A DNA stretch of 64,000 bases from Alcanivoracaceae bacterium (GCA_016744455.1 JADGEI010000003.1:148530-212529); one strand, 5' to 3'; positions 17,138 to 26,900 are shown, numbered from the stretch's first letter. The notes: a model not told the origin generated them from the letters alone. Numbers and translations: made by a program.

Positions 17138-18906
17138 TAACTGTATTCAGGTGGAACCAGCTTCATGGCTTCTTCTAAACTTGTTTTGCCTTGAATAATA
17201 AGTTTAGCAATTGATAGCTTTAGTGGTAACATCCCATTTTTATAGGCTTCTGCCCCAATGGTTTCCGATGGGACTTTATCACGTATCATATGCCGTAAAT
17301 CTCCTGTTACAGGCATGATTTCATAAACACCTGTTCGACCATGGTAACCAGTATTCCTGCATTCTAGACAACCCGTTTTTTTGTAGATTTTATCTGGAAT
17401 TTCTATATTCCATGGGTGTACTAAAGAAACCCAAGCAGTAGCATCAACCTTGGATGCTTTTTTACAGTGAGGGCAAAGTAATCGCACCAAACGTTGAGCA
17501 ATGACACCAGCTAAAGTTGATCGCAGTAAATAATCAGGCACACCTAAATCCAACAAACGATTAATTGCTGATGGCGCATCATTGGTATGTAATGTAGACA
17601 GAACCAAGTGTCCCGTTAATGAAGCTTGTACTGCCATTTTGGCAGTTTCTATGTCTCGAATCTCTCCAACCATAATGATATCTGGATCTTGACGCATCAA
17701 TGTTCTGATACCACTTGAAAATTCTAAATCAATTTTTGGATTTACCTGCATCTGGTTTAACTCTTGAAAAACCATTTCAATCGGATCTTCAATTGAAGAG
17801 ACATTGACTTCCTCGGTAGCTAATTTTCGTAAAGTTGAATACAGTGTTGTTGTTTTTCCTGATCCCGTAGGTCCAGTCACAAGCACTATACCATGTGGAC
17901 GATCTATCATCTTCAGCCATTGAGCTACCTCATCTTTTGAAAAACCTAGGTCCTCATAGTTTTCAACTACGGCATCCGGGTCAAAAATACGCATTACGCA
18001 TTTTTCCCCAAAAGTTGTTGGCATGGTAGAAACACGCAATTCTACTTCTTTGTTCTGAGAGGTTAGAGTTTTAATTCGACCATCTTGTGGCCGCCTTTTT
18101 TCAGCAACATCAATTCTCGAAAGGATTTTAATTCGACTGACAACCGCTCCCATGACAAGCGTTGGAATTACATAAACATTATGTAAACGTCCATCTATTC
18201 TGAACCGCATCAAAGAGTCTTCTCGTTTAGGCTCCAAATGTATATCACTGGCTCGCTGTTCAAATGCATACTGTAATAACCAATCAACAATATTGACAAT
18301 GTGTTGATCATCTGCAGTTAAATTACCCTTACTACCTAATTGGACTAGTTGCTCCAAGTTAAGCACAGGATCTATTCGACGACTCTTGTGTTGCTTTTGT
18401 GCGTGTTTTATTGAACGGTTTACGCCATAGAATTCAAACAGTAATCGTTGTATATCTATTGGGTTTGCATGGACTCTTATCACATCCAATCGTAGAATTC
18501 TCCTTAATTCCTCCACCCATGATGTGTCATCAGGATCAGCAACGGCAAAAGTGACATTGTTCGATGAGACTGCAACAGGCAAAATTTTATGCTTGGTTGC
18601 ATAGGCTTGTGAGACGGTTGCTGTTACTTTATTTACATTAATCTTAGTAGGATTAATTTTTAGGTAATGCAGATCATGTTGCTCAGCCACAAACTGAACA
18701 ATATACTCTATTGACACAGGTTTTTTAGTTTGTTTATTAACTAGTTTGTAATCAGCTAATGTAATGTAAGGATGAACCGATGAGGCATTAGTCAGCTTGG
18801 CATTTCTAATAATCCGTTTAGCATCACCCTCTTCAATAATGTCTTGTTTATAGAGTTGATTGATTATCGGTGATAGTGTTGAAATCAATGATTTTTTGTT
18901 TTTCAT
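17137..18906 (-). CDS. GspE/PilB-family type II secretion / type IV pilus ATPase
   Basis: A 589-residue hexameric secretion ATPase. An N-terminal MshEN-like region (about 60-175) precedes the N2 domain and the ATPase core: ASDIHLEP, Walker A GPTGSGKTTT near residue 350, the Asp box (VNVSSIEDPIE), Walker B TLMRQDPDIIMVGEIRD, and His box TGHLVLSTLHTNDA. A C-terminal zinc motif CPHC...CLEC near 482-515 is present, as in PilB/GspE. All catalytic elements are intact. No other pilus or secretion genes are nearby, so its partner machine is elsewhere. It overlaps the ABC ATPase gene upstream by 4 nt. Confidence 0.92.
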   Translation of the reverse strand: MKNKKSLISTLSPIINQLYKQDIIEEGDAKRIIRNAKLTNASSVHPYITLADYKLVNKQTKKPVSIEYIVQFVAEQHDLHYLKINPTKINVNKVTATVSQAYATKHKILPVAVSSNNVTFAVADPDDTSWVEELRRILRLDVIRVHANPIDIQRLLFEFYGVNRSIKHAQKQHKSRRIDPVLNLEQLVQLGSKGNLTADDQHIVNIVDWLLQYAFEQRASDIHLEPKREDSLMRFRIDGRLHNVYVIPTLVMGAVVSRIKILSRIDVAEKRRPQDGRIKTLTSQNKEVELRVSTMPTTFGEKCVMRIFDPDAVVENYEDLGFSKDEVAQWLKMIDRPHGIVLVTGPTGSGKTTTLYSTLRKLATEEVNVSSIEDPIEMVFQELNQMQVNPKIDLEFSSGIRTLMRQDPDIIMVGEIRDIETAKMAVQASLTGHLVLSTLHTNDAPSAINRLLDLGVPDYLLRSTLAGVIAQRLVRLLCPHCKKASKVDATAWVSLVHPWNIEIPDKIYKKTGCLECRNTGYHGRTGVYEIMPVTGDLRHMIRDKVPSETIGAEAYKNGMLPLKLSIAKLIIQGKTSLEEAMKLVPPEYS

Positions 18907-19631
18907 AGACTAATAGTATTTAATAGATTTTCACCAAGTAACTTCTGAAAATTTTCTTCAGTAAATATTTCATTCACAGTCCCAATTTTGGTGCTTGCAT
19001 CTTCAAACACCAATATAGCGTTTGAACAATATTCTTGTACATATTGTATATCATGCGTGATAATTATGACTATTTTATTTTGACTAAGTTGTTTGAGTAA
19101 TTGCATCAACTTAAATCTGGAGGCTATATCTAGGTGATTTAACGGTTCATCCAACAGCATTGTATTACTGTCTTGAGCCAAAATTGTAGCAATTTCTACT
19201 TTTCTAATTTCACCACCAGAAAGTTTTTCAACATTTTTAGCTTTCAGATGACTAAGCTCCATTGCTTTTATTGCATCATAGATTTTTTTTAATGACCTTT
19301 TTTTATCTTGTTCATTTTTGTGCCACGGATAACGGCCGTAAGAAACAGATTGTTCAACTGTACAATCAAGACTGGCTTCTTGCATTTGAGGCAGTATAGC
19401 GATATCTTGAGCTCTTGAAAGTATACTTAAACTATTTAAATTATTGCCATTGATTATTATTTTACCTTCGGCATACTCTCTTAACCCTGCTATTGTATGC
19501 ATCAATGATGTTTTACCAACGCCATTTTTACCTATTATTGCCCAAAACTCCCCTGTCTTAAACTCAACATTCATCTCTTTTATTAACATAGTTTGGTTAT
19601 TTTTAATGTTTAGATTTTTAATGGTTATCAC
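18903..19631 (-). CDS. FecE/BtuD-type ABC transporter ATP-binding protein
   Basis: A 242-residue ABC ATPase of the iron-chelate/B12 importer class. Walker A is GKNGVGKTSLMHTIAG near residue 36, the signature LSGGEIRKVEIATILAQ near 138, Walker B NTMLLDEPLNHLD near 160, and the switch His is in IIITHDIQY. The VEQSVSYGRYP segment is typical of FecE/BtuD. It energises the adjacent FecCD-type permease, with 4-nt overlaps at both ends of the gene (ATGA). No periplasmic binding protein or TonB receptor is encoded in this operon. Confidence 0.9.
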   Translation of the reverse strand: MITIKNLNIKNNQTMLIKEMNVEFKTGEFWAIIGKNGVGKTSLMHTIAGLREYAEGKIIINGNNLNSLSILSRAQDIAILPQMQEASLDCTVEQSVSYGRYPWHKNEQDKKRSLKKIYDAIKAMELSHLKAKNVEKLSGGEIRKVEIATILAQDSNTMLLDEPLNHLDIASRFKLMQLLKQLSQNKIVIIITHDIQYVQEYCSNAILVFEDASTKIGTVNEIFTEENFQKLLGENLLNTISL

Positions 19632-20587
19632 GCCTTTCTCCGCAATAACAATAAAAATACTGGCACTCCAAAAAATGCTGTAAATATACCCACAGGTAAT
19701 TGAATTGGTGCAACAATTGTACGGGCAAAAGTATCGGCGATTAATAGCACTATTGCTCCTATCAGTGCTGAAGCTGGAATTAATTTAGCATGCATATTGC
19801 CTACCAACAAACGGCAAATATGTGGCACCACTAGCCCTACAAAACCAATTGTTCCTGCCATACTTACAGCGACAGCAGTAAAAATAGAGGTAGTAAAGAG
19901 CAAAATAAAATTCATTTTTTTTACATCAACACCACTCTTTAAGGCGAAAAACTCTCCCTTAGCTAATATATCAAGCTCATGGCGGTATCTAAATGCCCAC
20001 AATGATCCGACTAATAATAAAATTAGTGGGTAGAATGAATTACGAGAAAAAGACAAGTCTCCCATCAACCAAAATAACATTGGTTTTGTGCTTGCCAATG
20101 GGCTTAATGTTAAAATCAAACTAATTAGCGCACCGTAGGCAAACGCCAAAACCACACCACTAAGTAGTAACTTATTGGTGTTGATTAAATTCTTTGATGA
20201 AATAAATATTAAAAACACCAATGAAACAAAAGCTGCTAGAAAGCCTAAAAGTACAAATAACCAAAATGGTACTATTAAACCAGAAGCAATAATAGCCAAC
20301 TGCATACTGGCTGAAGCACCAGAAACACCTAAAATATAAGGGTCTGCTAGAGGGTTTTTTACTAAATTTTGAACCAACAATCCTGCTATTGAAAGTAATG
20401 CACCTACAGATATGGCATTTATAATCCTTGGTACTCTAATAGTATAGATTATTTCGCTGTTTAAGTTATTGGCACCATTCCATAAATGGCTAATTGGGAT
20501 ATACTGACTCCCAAAAGTGAGTGCTGCAATTACAACAAGTAATAAAACAATCACTAATAATGGCAAAAAACCTCTGCTCGTAAGCAT
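19628..20587 (-). CDS. FecCD/BtuC-type ABC transporter permease
   Basis: A 319-residue inner-membrane permease with about nine or ten helices of the FecCD family, which moves ferric siderophore, haem or cobalamin. Recognisable segments are TIRVPRIINAISVGALLSIAGLLVQNLVKNPLADPYILGVSGASA in the first quarter, GTIGFVGLVVPHICRLLVG near residue 245 and LPVGIFTAFFGVPVFLLLL at the end. It pairs with the FecE-like ATPase downstream. It overlaps both neighbours. Substrate is unassigned. Confidence 0.9.
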   Translation of the reverse strand: MLTSRGFLPLLVIVLLLVVIAALTFGSQYIPISHLWNGANNLNSEIIYTIRVPRIINAISVGALLSIAGLLVQNLVKNPLADPYILGVSGASASMQLAIIASGLIVPFWLFVLLGFLAAFVSLVFLIFISSKNLINTNKLLLSGVVLAFAYGALISLILTLSPLASTKPMLFWLMGDLSFSRNSFYPLILLLVGSLWAFRYRHELDILAKGEFFALKSGVDVKKMNFILLFTTSIFTAVAVSMAGTIGFVGLVVPHICRLLVGNMHAKLIPASALIGAIVLLIADTFARTIVAPIQLPVGIFTAFFGVPVFLLLLRRKA

Positions 20588-21915
20588 TATTTCATCATTT
20601 CAATCGAGGTTATCTCCTCAATATCAACAATAATTTTTGCATTGCCTGTCTTATATTTTGTTTCGATAGAAATTGTTCCATTATTTATGGATATCAAATA
20701 ACCTGAAATTGGCCTGCCTCGATGGGTCTTAATCCTTAGTTTTTTACCTATAACTTGACTTAATTTTGATATAGATAATTTTTCAGCTTTTTTCCCACCA
20801 ATCCTATGCAATACTTTAGTGTATTTGTTTTTCTTGATTTTTTCTTTAGCAAGGCGTTCATCTTCTTCACGCTGTTGCCTTTTTAAGTTTTCTTTTTTAA
20901 GAATATCACTATCAATTTTAGTATAATCAATGCCTTTAAATGTGATTGGAATATACTTTTGATCATTCCCTGCAATCTCAACGCTTGCGTTCTCATAAAA
21001 ACTTATTTGGTTTTTATTAACAATTTCACTTAAGTAACTCATTTCATCTAAGCTTATAGAAGCACTAAACTCAACATCTGGAACAAGCTGTCTTTGGTAC
21101 ATGTTGATTAATACATCAGGAAGTTCTTTAGAATAGTAAGAACGCAGGTAATTTTGTACATGTTGTGCAGAGCTCAAGCGGTAAGCAGCAAAAGAAGACT
21201 CATAGTTTTGTTTGCATATGTCATTCCTTTTTTGATTAAAACCATTATCTAAATAATAATAAAACAATTTATCAACCAACAGTTCATTAATAGAAATTTG
21301 CTCTTCATTATAGCTTGATCTCAAATTACTTGACCAAGTAGTAGAAAACAAGTTTTCTGCATCAAGTATTAAATCCACATCCAAAGTGCCATCAATTTGT
21401 CTAGAATAGTATAAATCCATATTAAACATTTGGTCAGGAGCAATTACTCCTTGCCAATCTTTTTCATTAAAAGACGTAAAAGAATCACGATCGCAACCAA
21501 AACTTCCTGCAAATCCAGCCATTAACATCCACATACTTTCATTTCTAAGTACTTCGTCAATATCATTAGAGTTTCTGGTCATTTGCGCACCATTAACTGA
21601 TAAAGTTAACGTTTGTGGCAACATATAATCTAGTTTGTCAGCACTGGTTTTTAATAAAAACATTGGCTCAGTAGTAATTGTGATATTTTCAATATCAAAC
21701 CCCTGTTTATAACCACTTGGTACGAATTTAAGATTCCTGACTGTTACTTTACCACTAAAGCTGCTACTAACAGATCCATATGACCACTTTCCTAGCGGTG
21801 ATGCATGATTTATTAAAGCCTTAGCAAACACATTTGCATGATTAAAATACCTCCAAGTAGGGTATACCGCTAGTACTACCATGGTTAAAATCAGACCAAT
21901 AATTTTATTTTTCAT
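20587..21915 (-). CDS. Membrane-anchored protein of unknown function with C-terminal Sm/SH3-like beta domain
   Basis: I do not recognise the main domain. From the ATG at 21915 (good GAGAG ribosome site; an in-frame codon at 21960 is upstream but inside the PLD gene) it is 442 residues. It has one N-terminal membrane helix (IIGLILTMVVLAVYP), a periplasmic region about 30-330 with short beta repeats reminiscent of DUF945/AsmA-like envelope proteins, a charged helix at about 350-385 (ENLKRQQREEDERLAKEK), and a C-terminal 55-residue beta-rich segment (IGKKLRIKTHRGRPISGYL ... IVDIEEITSIEM) that reads like an Sm or SH3-like barrel. It sits between the PLD and permease genes, with a 10-bp gap and a 1-3 bp overlap. 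Confidence 0.65.
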   Translation of the reverse strand: MKNKIIGLILTMVVLAVYPTWRYFNHANVFAKALINHASPLGKWSYGSVSSSFSGKVTVRNLKFVPSGYKQGFDIENITITTEPMFLLKTSADKLDYMLPQTLTLSVNGAQMTRNSNDIDEVLRNESMWMLMAGFAGSFGCDRDSFTSFNEKDWQGVIAPDQMFNMDLYYSRQIDGTLDVDLILDAENLFSTTWSSNLRSSYNEEQISINELLVDKLFYYYLDNGFNQKRNDICKQNYESSFAAYRLSSAQHVQNYLRSYYSKELPDVLINMYQRQLVPDVEFSASISLDEMSYLSEIVNKNQISFYENASVEIAGNDQKYIPITFKGIDYTKIDSDILKKENLKRQQREEDERLAKEKIKKNKYTKVLHRIGGKKAEKLSISKLSQVIGKKLRIKTHRGRPISGYLISINNGTISIETKYKTGNAKIIVDIEEITSIEMMK

Positions 21916-21925
21916 TAAATTCTCT

Positions 21926-23665
21926 CTACATAAAGGGCTCAGCAAAACCTGCAAAAGCACTTATTATTATCGTTTGAATTTGTTTAGATGACAACTCTAC
22001 ATCAGGAAAACTACCGACATTTTTGTAATTTTTATAAAAATTTGGGTGGTTTTTACTCACTTGACGTTTCCCAGGGCGTAATTGAAAGCTACTTGAGTAC
22101 CTAAATGGCCAAATGTCTAATATTGGCAATTTTCGCGATACATTGGCAACAAGGCCACTAAAAAAACTTAGTACTGGAATTTGCTTCTTTGCAGAAATAA
22201 CCCATGCATTCTCAGGTTTCATGTCATCTTTTATGTAAGCCGTTAACTTACTAGCCAATTGATTTGATTTGATTATTAAACCTGATTCGGTATTTAAAAC
22301 ATCCGATCGATGATCAAAATTATGGGAACCAATCAAAGATATTTGATTATCAATAACAATGGATTTTGCGTGCAACCCAAAACGAGTTTTAATTTTTCCG
22401 CTTTTAACACCAAACATTTCATTTTTATGGGCTGGATACTGTTTGTATTCAAATATATTTAACCCAATTTTCTTTAAGTACTTTTTTTTGTGTTTATAAG
22501 ATATAGCATAAACATAAAAAGCATCTGTAGAGGACAAACTATTAGTTGAGACTGATATATCAATAGCTGGTTTTTTCTTATGTAATGATTTAAGAGCACG
22601 GTATGCTTTCTTACTTAGCACCAAATATGGCGTTTGCATTAGTAAACTTGAATTTGCCGATAAAATAAGCTGTTTAATCTTTAAACTCATTTGTTTATAA
22701 AGGTTCTTTACTGTCTTACTTTTTTCAAACAGTTTTTTTGGAGAGTCGCTAAAGTACTCAATTTCATCAACTTCAATAGCGTTATCTATAAAAGTTTCTT
22801 TAATAGTTGTGTAGTCATAGGATTTTAAATTTAGTTTCATCACCTTATTTTCAAAAGGCTTCTTCCAATTAGATTTTTTTTCTTCATTTTTTAGAATTCT
22901 ATAGGCTATATCATCCAAATTTTCTAATGGGACAACCCAGGGAGACTTCCAAAATTCAGTAAAAGAGTGCTTCATTTCAATAGCAACATTTCCTATTGCC
23001 AATGCATCGCGATCACGATAATTGTAAGTCGCATCCCAATCAAAATACCTGTCATTGTAATTTCTACCGCCATTTATGCCATATTTATTATCAACAAGAA
23101 AAAGTTTATTGTGCATTCTTCGATTTAATCTAGCCATACAACAGGCCAAAGCACTAACAAGATCGAAACCAGATGTATGTCCTTCATTAAAGGTTGGATT
23201 AAACATTTTTATCGTTAAATTTTGATGCAAGGTAGCAAGTTCTGCTAAAAACCAGCTATTACCTATAGAGAATAGTTGGTCAATTATTATCCTTACTTTC
23301 ACACCTCGTTTAGCCGCTGCTAATAACTCTGTAAGCACTAGGTTTCCAGCTGTATCATTAACCCATATAAAGGTTTGAATATCGATACTCTTTGTTGCTG
23401 CTTTAATCATGTGTAAACGCAACAGCAAAGACTCTTCCCCATATTCCAAAAGTGTGACATAGTCACGTTGCCTTTGTTGTGATTCTAAATACAATCCTTT
23501 CAATGGTGTGTCGATGGCACAACGGTTTTTACTATCGTTTTGGCAGGTATTGGTCTTATCTTTTTTACTGTAAGTAAGGTGATTAACTTTTTTAATAATC
23601 TCTGGGCTGGGATGGCAACCATTCAGTAAGACTAACACAACAAGTAATAAAAAATAGTTAGGCAT
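21926..23665 (-). CDS. Phospholipase D-family lipoprotein (ClsC/YmdC-like)
   Basis: A 579-residue protein with a lipoprotein signal (lipobox LNGC, Cys17) and two HKD catalytic motifs: MHNKLFLVDNKYGINGGRN near residue 184 and LHAKSIVIDNQISLIGSHN near 428. Two intact HKD motifs form one PLD active site. Family members include cardiolipin synthase ClsC and other phosphatidyl-transferases; synthase versus hydrolase cannot be told from sequence. It overlaps the PPTase gene by 8 nt and precedes the Sm-like-domain protein. With the acyltransferase two genes upstream it suggests envelope lipid remodelling. Confidence 0.88.
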   Translation of the reverse strand: MPNYFLLLVVLVLLNGCHPSPEIIKKVNHLTYSKKDKTNTCQNDSKNRCAIDTPLKGLYLESQQRQRDYVTLLEYGEESLLLRLHMIKAATKSIDIQTFIWVNDTAGNLVLTELLAAAKRGVKVRIIIDQLFSIGNSWFLAELATLHQNLTIKMFNPTFNEGHTSGFDLVSALACCMARLNRRMHNKLFLVDNKYGINGGRNYNDRYFDWDATYNYRDRDALAIGNVAIEMKHSFTEFWKSPWVVPLENLDDIAYRILKNEEKKSNWKKPFENKVMKLNLKSYDYTTIKETFIDNAIEVDEIEYFSDSPKKLFEKSKTVKNLYKQMSLKIKQLILSANSSLLMQTPYLVLSKKAYRALKSLHKKKPAIDISVSTNSLSSTDAFYVYAISYKHKKKYLKKIGLNIFEYKQYPAHKNEMFGVKSGKIKTRFGLHAKSIVIDNQISLIGSHNFDHRSDVLNTESGLIIKSNQLASKLTAYIKDDMKPENAWVISAKKQIPVLSFFSGLVANVSRKLPILDIWPFRYSSSFQLRPGKRQVSKNHPNFYKNYKNVGSFPDVELSSKQIQTIIISAFAGFAEPFM

Positions 23666-24197
23666 GATGAATCGTTACATCTTGTTTATCAGCCATTGCT
23701 ATGGCTAAACAATATTGGTCGATAGCGTTCAAATACATAATGTTAAATTGGTGTTTACAGGTAACAATTTTTTTATCCTTATCCACATAATTATCATGCA
23801 AATAATACCACAACCTCCCTCCTTGTGCCTTGCAAATAGCCTCTTTTACTGTCCATAGTTGATAAAAACAATTTTTAGCCTCTGCTTCATCAAGTCGCTG
23901 TATTAATTGGTGTTCTTTTAGATGAAAATACCTTTTTGTTAAAGATCTGAATTTTCTTTTAGGGTTTTTATATTCAACATCAATACCAATTTCACCTTGT
24001 GTAGTAAAAACTTGTACCAATTTATTATTACAATGACTAATTGAAAAGAAAAGCCCATCCGTTGTTGGTTTGCCATTATCACTGTAATTAACAACAAAAG
24101 AATCTGTGTTTAAGTAATGTTTCAGATTGCTATTAAGTAACTCTTTAGATTTTCTTTTTATGTCTGATTCAATCGTGTAAATATGAAGGTGAATCAT
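23658..24197 (-). CDS. 4'-phosphopantetheinyl transferase superfamily protein
   Basis: A 179-residue Sfp/AcpT-type enzyme that attaches the phosphopantetheine arm of CoA to carrier proteins. The three family motifs are present: FSISH at residues 51-55, the Mg-binding GIDVE at 71-75 and WTVKEAICKAQG at 115-126. No carrier protein, polyketide or peptide synthase gene lies in the window, so its target is elsewhere. It is short for an Sfp type and closer in size to AcpT. It overlaps the acyltransferase gene by 4 nt (ATGA) and the PLD gene by 8 nt. Confidence 0.88.
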   Translation of the reverse strand: MIHLHIYTIESDIKRKSKELLNSNLKHYLNTDSFVVNYSDNGKPTTDGLFFSISHCNNKLVQVFTTQGEIGIDVEYKNPKRKFRSLTKRYFHLKEHQLIQRLDEAEAKNCFYQLWTVKEAICKAQGGRLWYYLHDNYVDKDKKIVTCKHQFNIMYLNAIDQYCLAIAMADKQDVTIHHA

Positions 24198-24754
24198 TGT
24201 GGTTTTATTTTAATAGTCTCTTGTTTTTCTGGGTGCTTACCTTTTATGTCTTTGAAAAATTCTCGAATAACTTCCATATCTGCATTAATATCACCAGTAG
24301 GCATAAAGGAGTCCTTGACTCCAACCTCTCTATTTTCATAATCCAATACAGCAAAAGCAATGGGGACTTTAGCTTCTAATGCGATATAATAGAAACCGGT
24401 ACGCCAGTATTTGATATTGGATCGTGTCCCCTCGGGCGCTAAAGCTAATGCAATTTTATCTTGAGAATTAATGTATTTCGCCATACGAGTGGTTAATTTG
24501 TTTTTATTATTTCTATCGACCCCAATTCCACCAAGAGCCTTAAATAAATACTTTTGTGGCCACTTAAATAATGCATCTTTTCCCATGTAGCGAAAAGGCA
24601 CGCCTGCTGAAAAAATATAAAAAATACCTAAAGGAAAATCCCAGTTACTAGTGTGTGGATAAGCAATGACCACATAGCGAGATTCTTTTGGTAAATTATT
24701 TATTGTTTTCCATTTGAAAATCTTTAACCAAAAACGACAAAAATATTTAAGCAT
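24194..24754 (-). CDS. PlsC-like lysophospholipid/glycerol acyltransferase
   Basis: A 186-residue acyltransferase of the LPLAT superfamily. The catalytic H-x4-D is PHTSNWDFPLG (His34, Asp39); the substrate-binding PEGTRS is near residue 110. Such enzymes acylate lysophosphatidate or other lyso-lipids at the inner membrane. It is the first gene of the eight-gene minus-strand operon that ends at 16397. No strong promoter is obvious in the 94 bp upstream, although TATATA lies near 24765. Confidence 0.87.
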   Translation of the reverse strand: MLKYFCRFWLKIFKWKTINNLPKESRYVVIAYPHTSNWDFPLGIFYIFSAGVPFRYMGKDALFKWPQKYLFKALGGIGVDRNNKNKLTTRMAKYINSQDKIALALAPEGTRSNIKYWRTGFYYIALEAKVPIAFAVLDYENREVGVKDSFMPTGDINADMEVIREFFKDIKGKHPEKQETIKIKPQ

Positions 24755-24848
24755 GGTATACCGTTGTTATATAGTATTTAATTGGACGTATTGTAGCATT
24801 AAAATACATGGCAATTATACAAACATACTGTCGTAACCAGTTGACTAT

Positions 24849-26900
24849 TCAATCATCGCAGAAATCTTCGTTGTTGGATGCCACCATAGTTAATATATCA
24901 TAAGCAGCAACCACTTCGTCATCTTGATTACTAATGGCTATATCCCAACGAACCTCTCCATAACCTTTCCCTCTGCGATAAGACTTTTGTTTACAGGTTA
25001 AGCGTACAGTTAAATCATCGCCAGGATAAACTGGTTCAGTAAAACGTAAATCATCTAAACCATAGTTAGCCAAGACAGGGCCCGGATTGGGTTCGACGAA
25101 CAAACCTGCAGCCATTGAAACAATAAAATACCCATGTGCGACTCGACCATCAAAAAAGGGATTTTCAGCAGCCGCTTTTTCATCCATGTGAGCATAAAAT
25201 TTGTCACCACTGAGTTCGGCGAATTTTTCAATGTCTTCAAGTGTTATAGTACGTGGTTTCGATAAAAGAGTTTGGCCTATTTCTAACTCTTCGTAATACA
25301 GCCTAAATGGATGTTTTGCAGCCTCAATGGTTTTGGCATTACCAATGTATTTGTTGCATATTTTACTAATGATAGTTGGCGAACCTTGCAATGCGGTTCG
25401 TTGCATATAGTGCATAACTCCACGAATACCACCCATCTCCTCTCCACCACCAGCTCGCCCAGGTCCACCGTGTGTCATGTGTGGTAATGGCGATCCATGG
25501 CCTGTAGAAAATTCTGCACTTTCACGGTTTATCAAAACCATGCGGCCATGAAAGCTAGCTGTTTTCATCACTAACTCTGATACACACTCATCATCATAAC
25601 CAAATATTGACCCTACTAACGAGCCTTGCCCCATATTCGCCAGTAGCGAAGCTTCGTCCAATGAATCATAAGGCATTAGTGTAGATACTGGTCCAAATGC
25701 CTCAATATCATGTACTTGCGTATCTTTAAGTGGATTATCACAAGCCAACAACATTGGGTTGATAAAGGCTCCAGCTTGAGAATCAGCGCCAGTAGTTTCA
25801 ACCTCATTGGGATCACCATAAATTAATTGAGCATATTTAGATAACTCAACCACTCGATCACGTACTTCGCTACGTTGTGATTCACTAGCTAATGAGCCCA
25901 TTTTCACCCCGTCAACTTGTGGATTGCCAATTTTAATGCGATTCAATCGTTCTACAATGGCATCAGCTACTGGTGTCATTAAGTCACGCGGAACAATTGC
26001 ACGGCGAATCGCTGTACATTTTTGACCACATTTTACTGTCATTTCATTCACTATTTCTTTTACATAAAATGTAAATTCAGGGGAATCAATTGTTGTATCT
26101 GGTGTTAAAATCGAACAATTCAGCGAGTCAGCTTCCATAGTGAATCGAGTTGAATTAAGCTGAATGTTTTCATAGGCTTTTAAATACTGTCCAGTTGATG
26201 CAGAACCAGTAAAAGCTACAGCATCTTGGCAGTCCAAATTATCAAGTAAATCACCAGTTGAACCACATATTAATTGTACAGCGCTATCAGGTAATATGCC
26301 CGACTCAATCATTACACGAAACATATGTTCCGTTAAAAAAGCGGTATTTGAAGCTGGCTTAACAATCGCAGGCATGCCGGCTAATAATGTTGGTGCTAAT
26401 TTTTCTAGCATTCCCCAACAAGGGAAATTAAATGCATTTATATGCACTGCAACTCCCTGCAATGATGTACAAATATGCTGGCCTATAAACTGATCACTTG
26501 CAGAAAGTATTTCTAAATTCCCATCTACAAAAACGTTGTGATCAGGTAATTCTCTACGGCCTTTACCTGAATATACAAACAAAGTTCCAATGCCTCCATC
26601 AATATCAATCCACGAATCTAGTTTCGTTGCTCCCGTTAAAAAGGACAATTTATAAAATTCTTTTTTACGTGACAATAAATACAAGGCCAATTCTTTTAAC
26701 ATCAATGCACGCTCATGGAAAGTCATCGCACGTAAGGCTTTACCTCCTTTGTCCTTTGCATAATCCAACATGCCAGTAAAGTCTAAACCATTAGATGAAA
26801 TTTCAAAGATTTTCTCGCCCGTTAAGGCATTAAAGCATGGGCGTAACCCATCATTAGACGAGTACCATTGCCCTTTGGCATAAGATTGAAGTTTGTTCAT
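24849..26900 (-). CDS. paaZ: PaaZ-like bifunctional aldehyde dehydrogenase / MaoC hydratase
   Basis: About 683 residues from the ATG at 26900; an in-frame GTG lies at 26936, but the family begins near MNKLQSYAKGQWYS. The N-terminal aldehyde dehydrogenase (about 1-520) has the nucleophile region EMTVKCGQKCTAIRRA and the cofactor segment INAFNFPCWG. The C-terminal MaoC hot-dog domain (about 535-680) has FAELSGDKFYAHMDEKAA and FFDGRVAHGYFIVSM. In phenylacetate degradation PaaZ opens and oxidises oxepin-CoA. No other paa gene is here, so the enzyme may work with genes elsewhere or on another CoA ring or aldehyde. Confidence 0.9.
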   Translation of the reverse strand: MNKLQSYAKGQWYSSNDGLRPCFNALTGEKIFEISSNGLDFTGMLDYAKDKGGKALRAMTFHERALMLKELALYLLSRKKEFYKLSFLTGATKLDSWIDIDGGIGTLFVYSGKGRRELPDHNVFVDGNLEILSASDQFIGQHICTSLQGVAVHINAFNFPCWGMLEKLAPTLLAGMPAIVKPASNTAFLTEHMFRVMIESGILPDSAVQLICGSTGDLLDNLDCQDAVAFTGSASTGQYLKAYENIQLNSTRFTMEADSLNCSILTPDTTIDSPEFTFYVKEIVNEMTVKCGQKCTAIRRAIVPRDLMTPVADAIVERLNRIKIGNPQVDGVKMGSLASESQRSEVRDRVVELSKYAQLIYGDPNEVETTGADSQAGAFINPMLLACDNPLKDTQVHDIEAFGPVSTLMPYDSLDEASLLANMGQGSLVGSIFGYDDECVSELVMKTASFHGRMVLINRESAEFSTGHGSPLPHMTHGGPGRAGGGEEMGGIRGVMHYMQRTALQGSPTIISKICNKYIGNAKTIEAAKHPFRLYYEELEIGQTLLSKPRTITLEDIEKFAELSGDKFYAHMDEKAAAENPFFDGRVAHGYFIVSMAAGLFVEPNPGPVLANYGLDDLRFTEPVYPGDDLTVRLTCKQKSYRRGKGYGEVRWDIAISNQDDEVVAAYDILTMVASNNEDFCDD

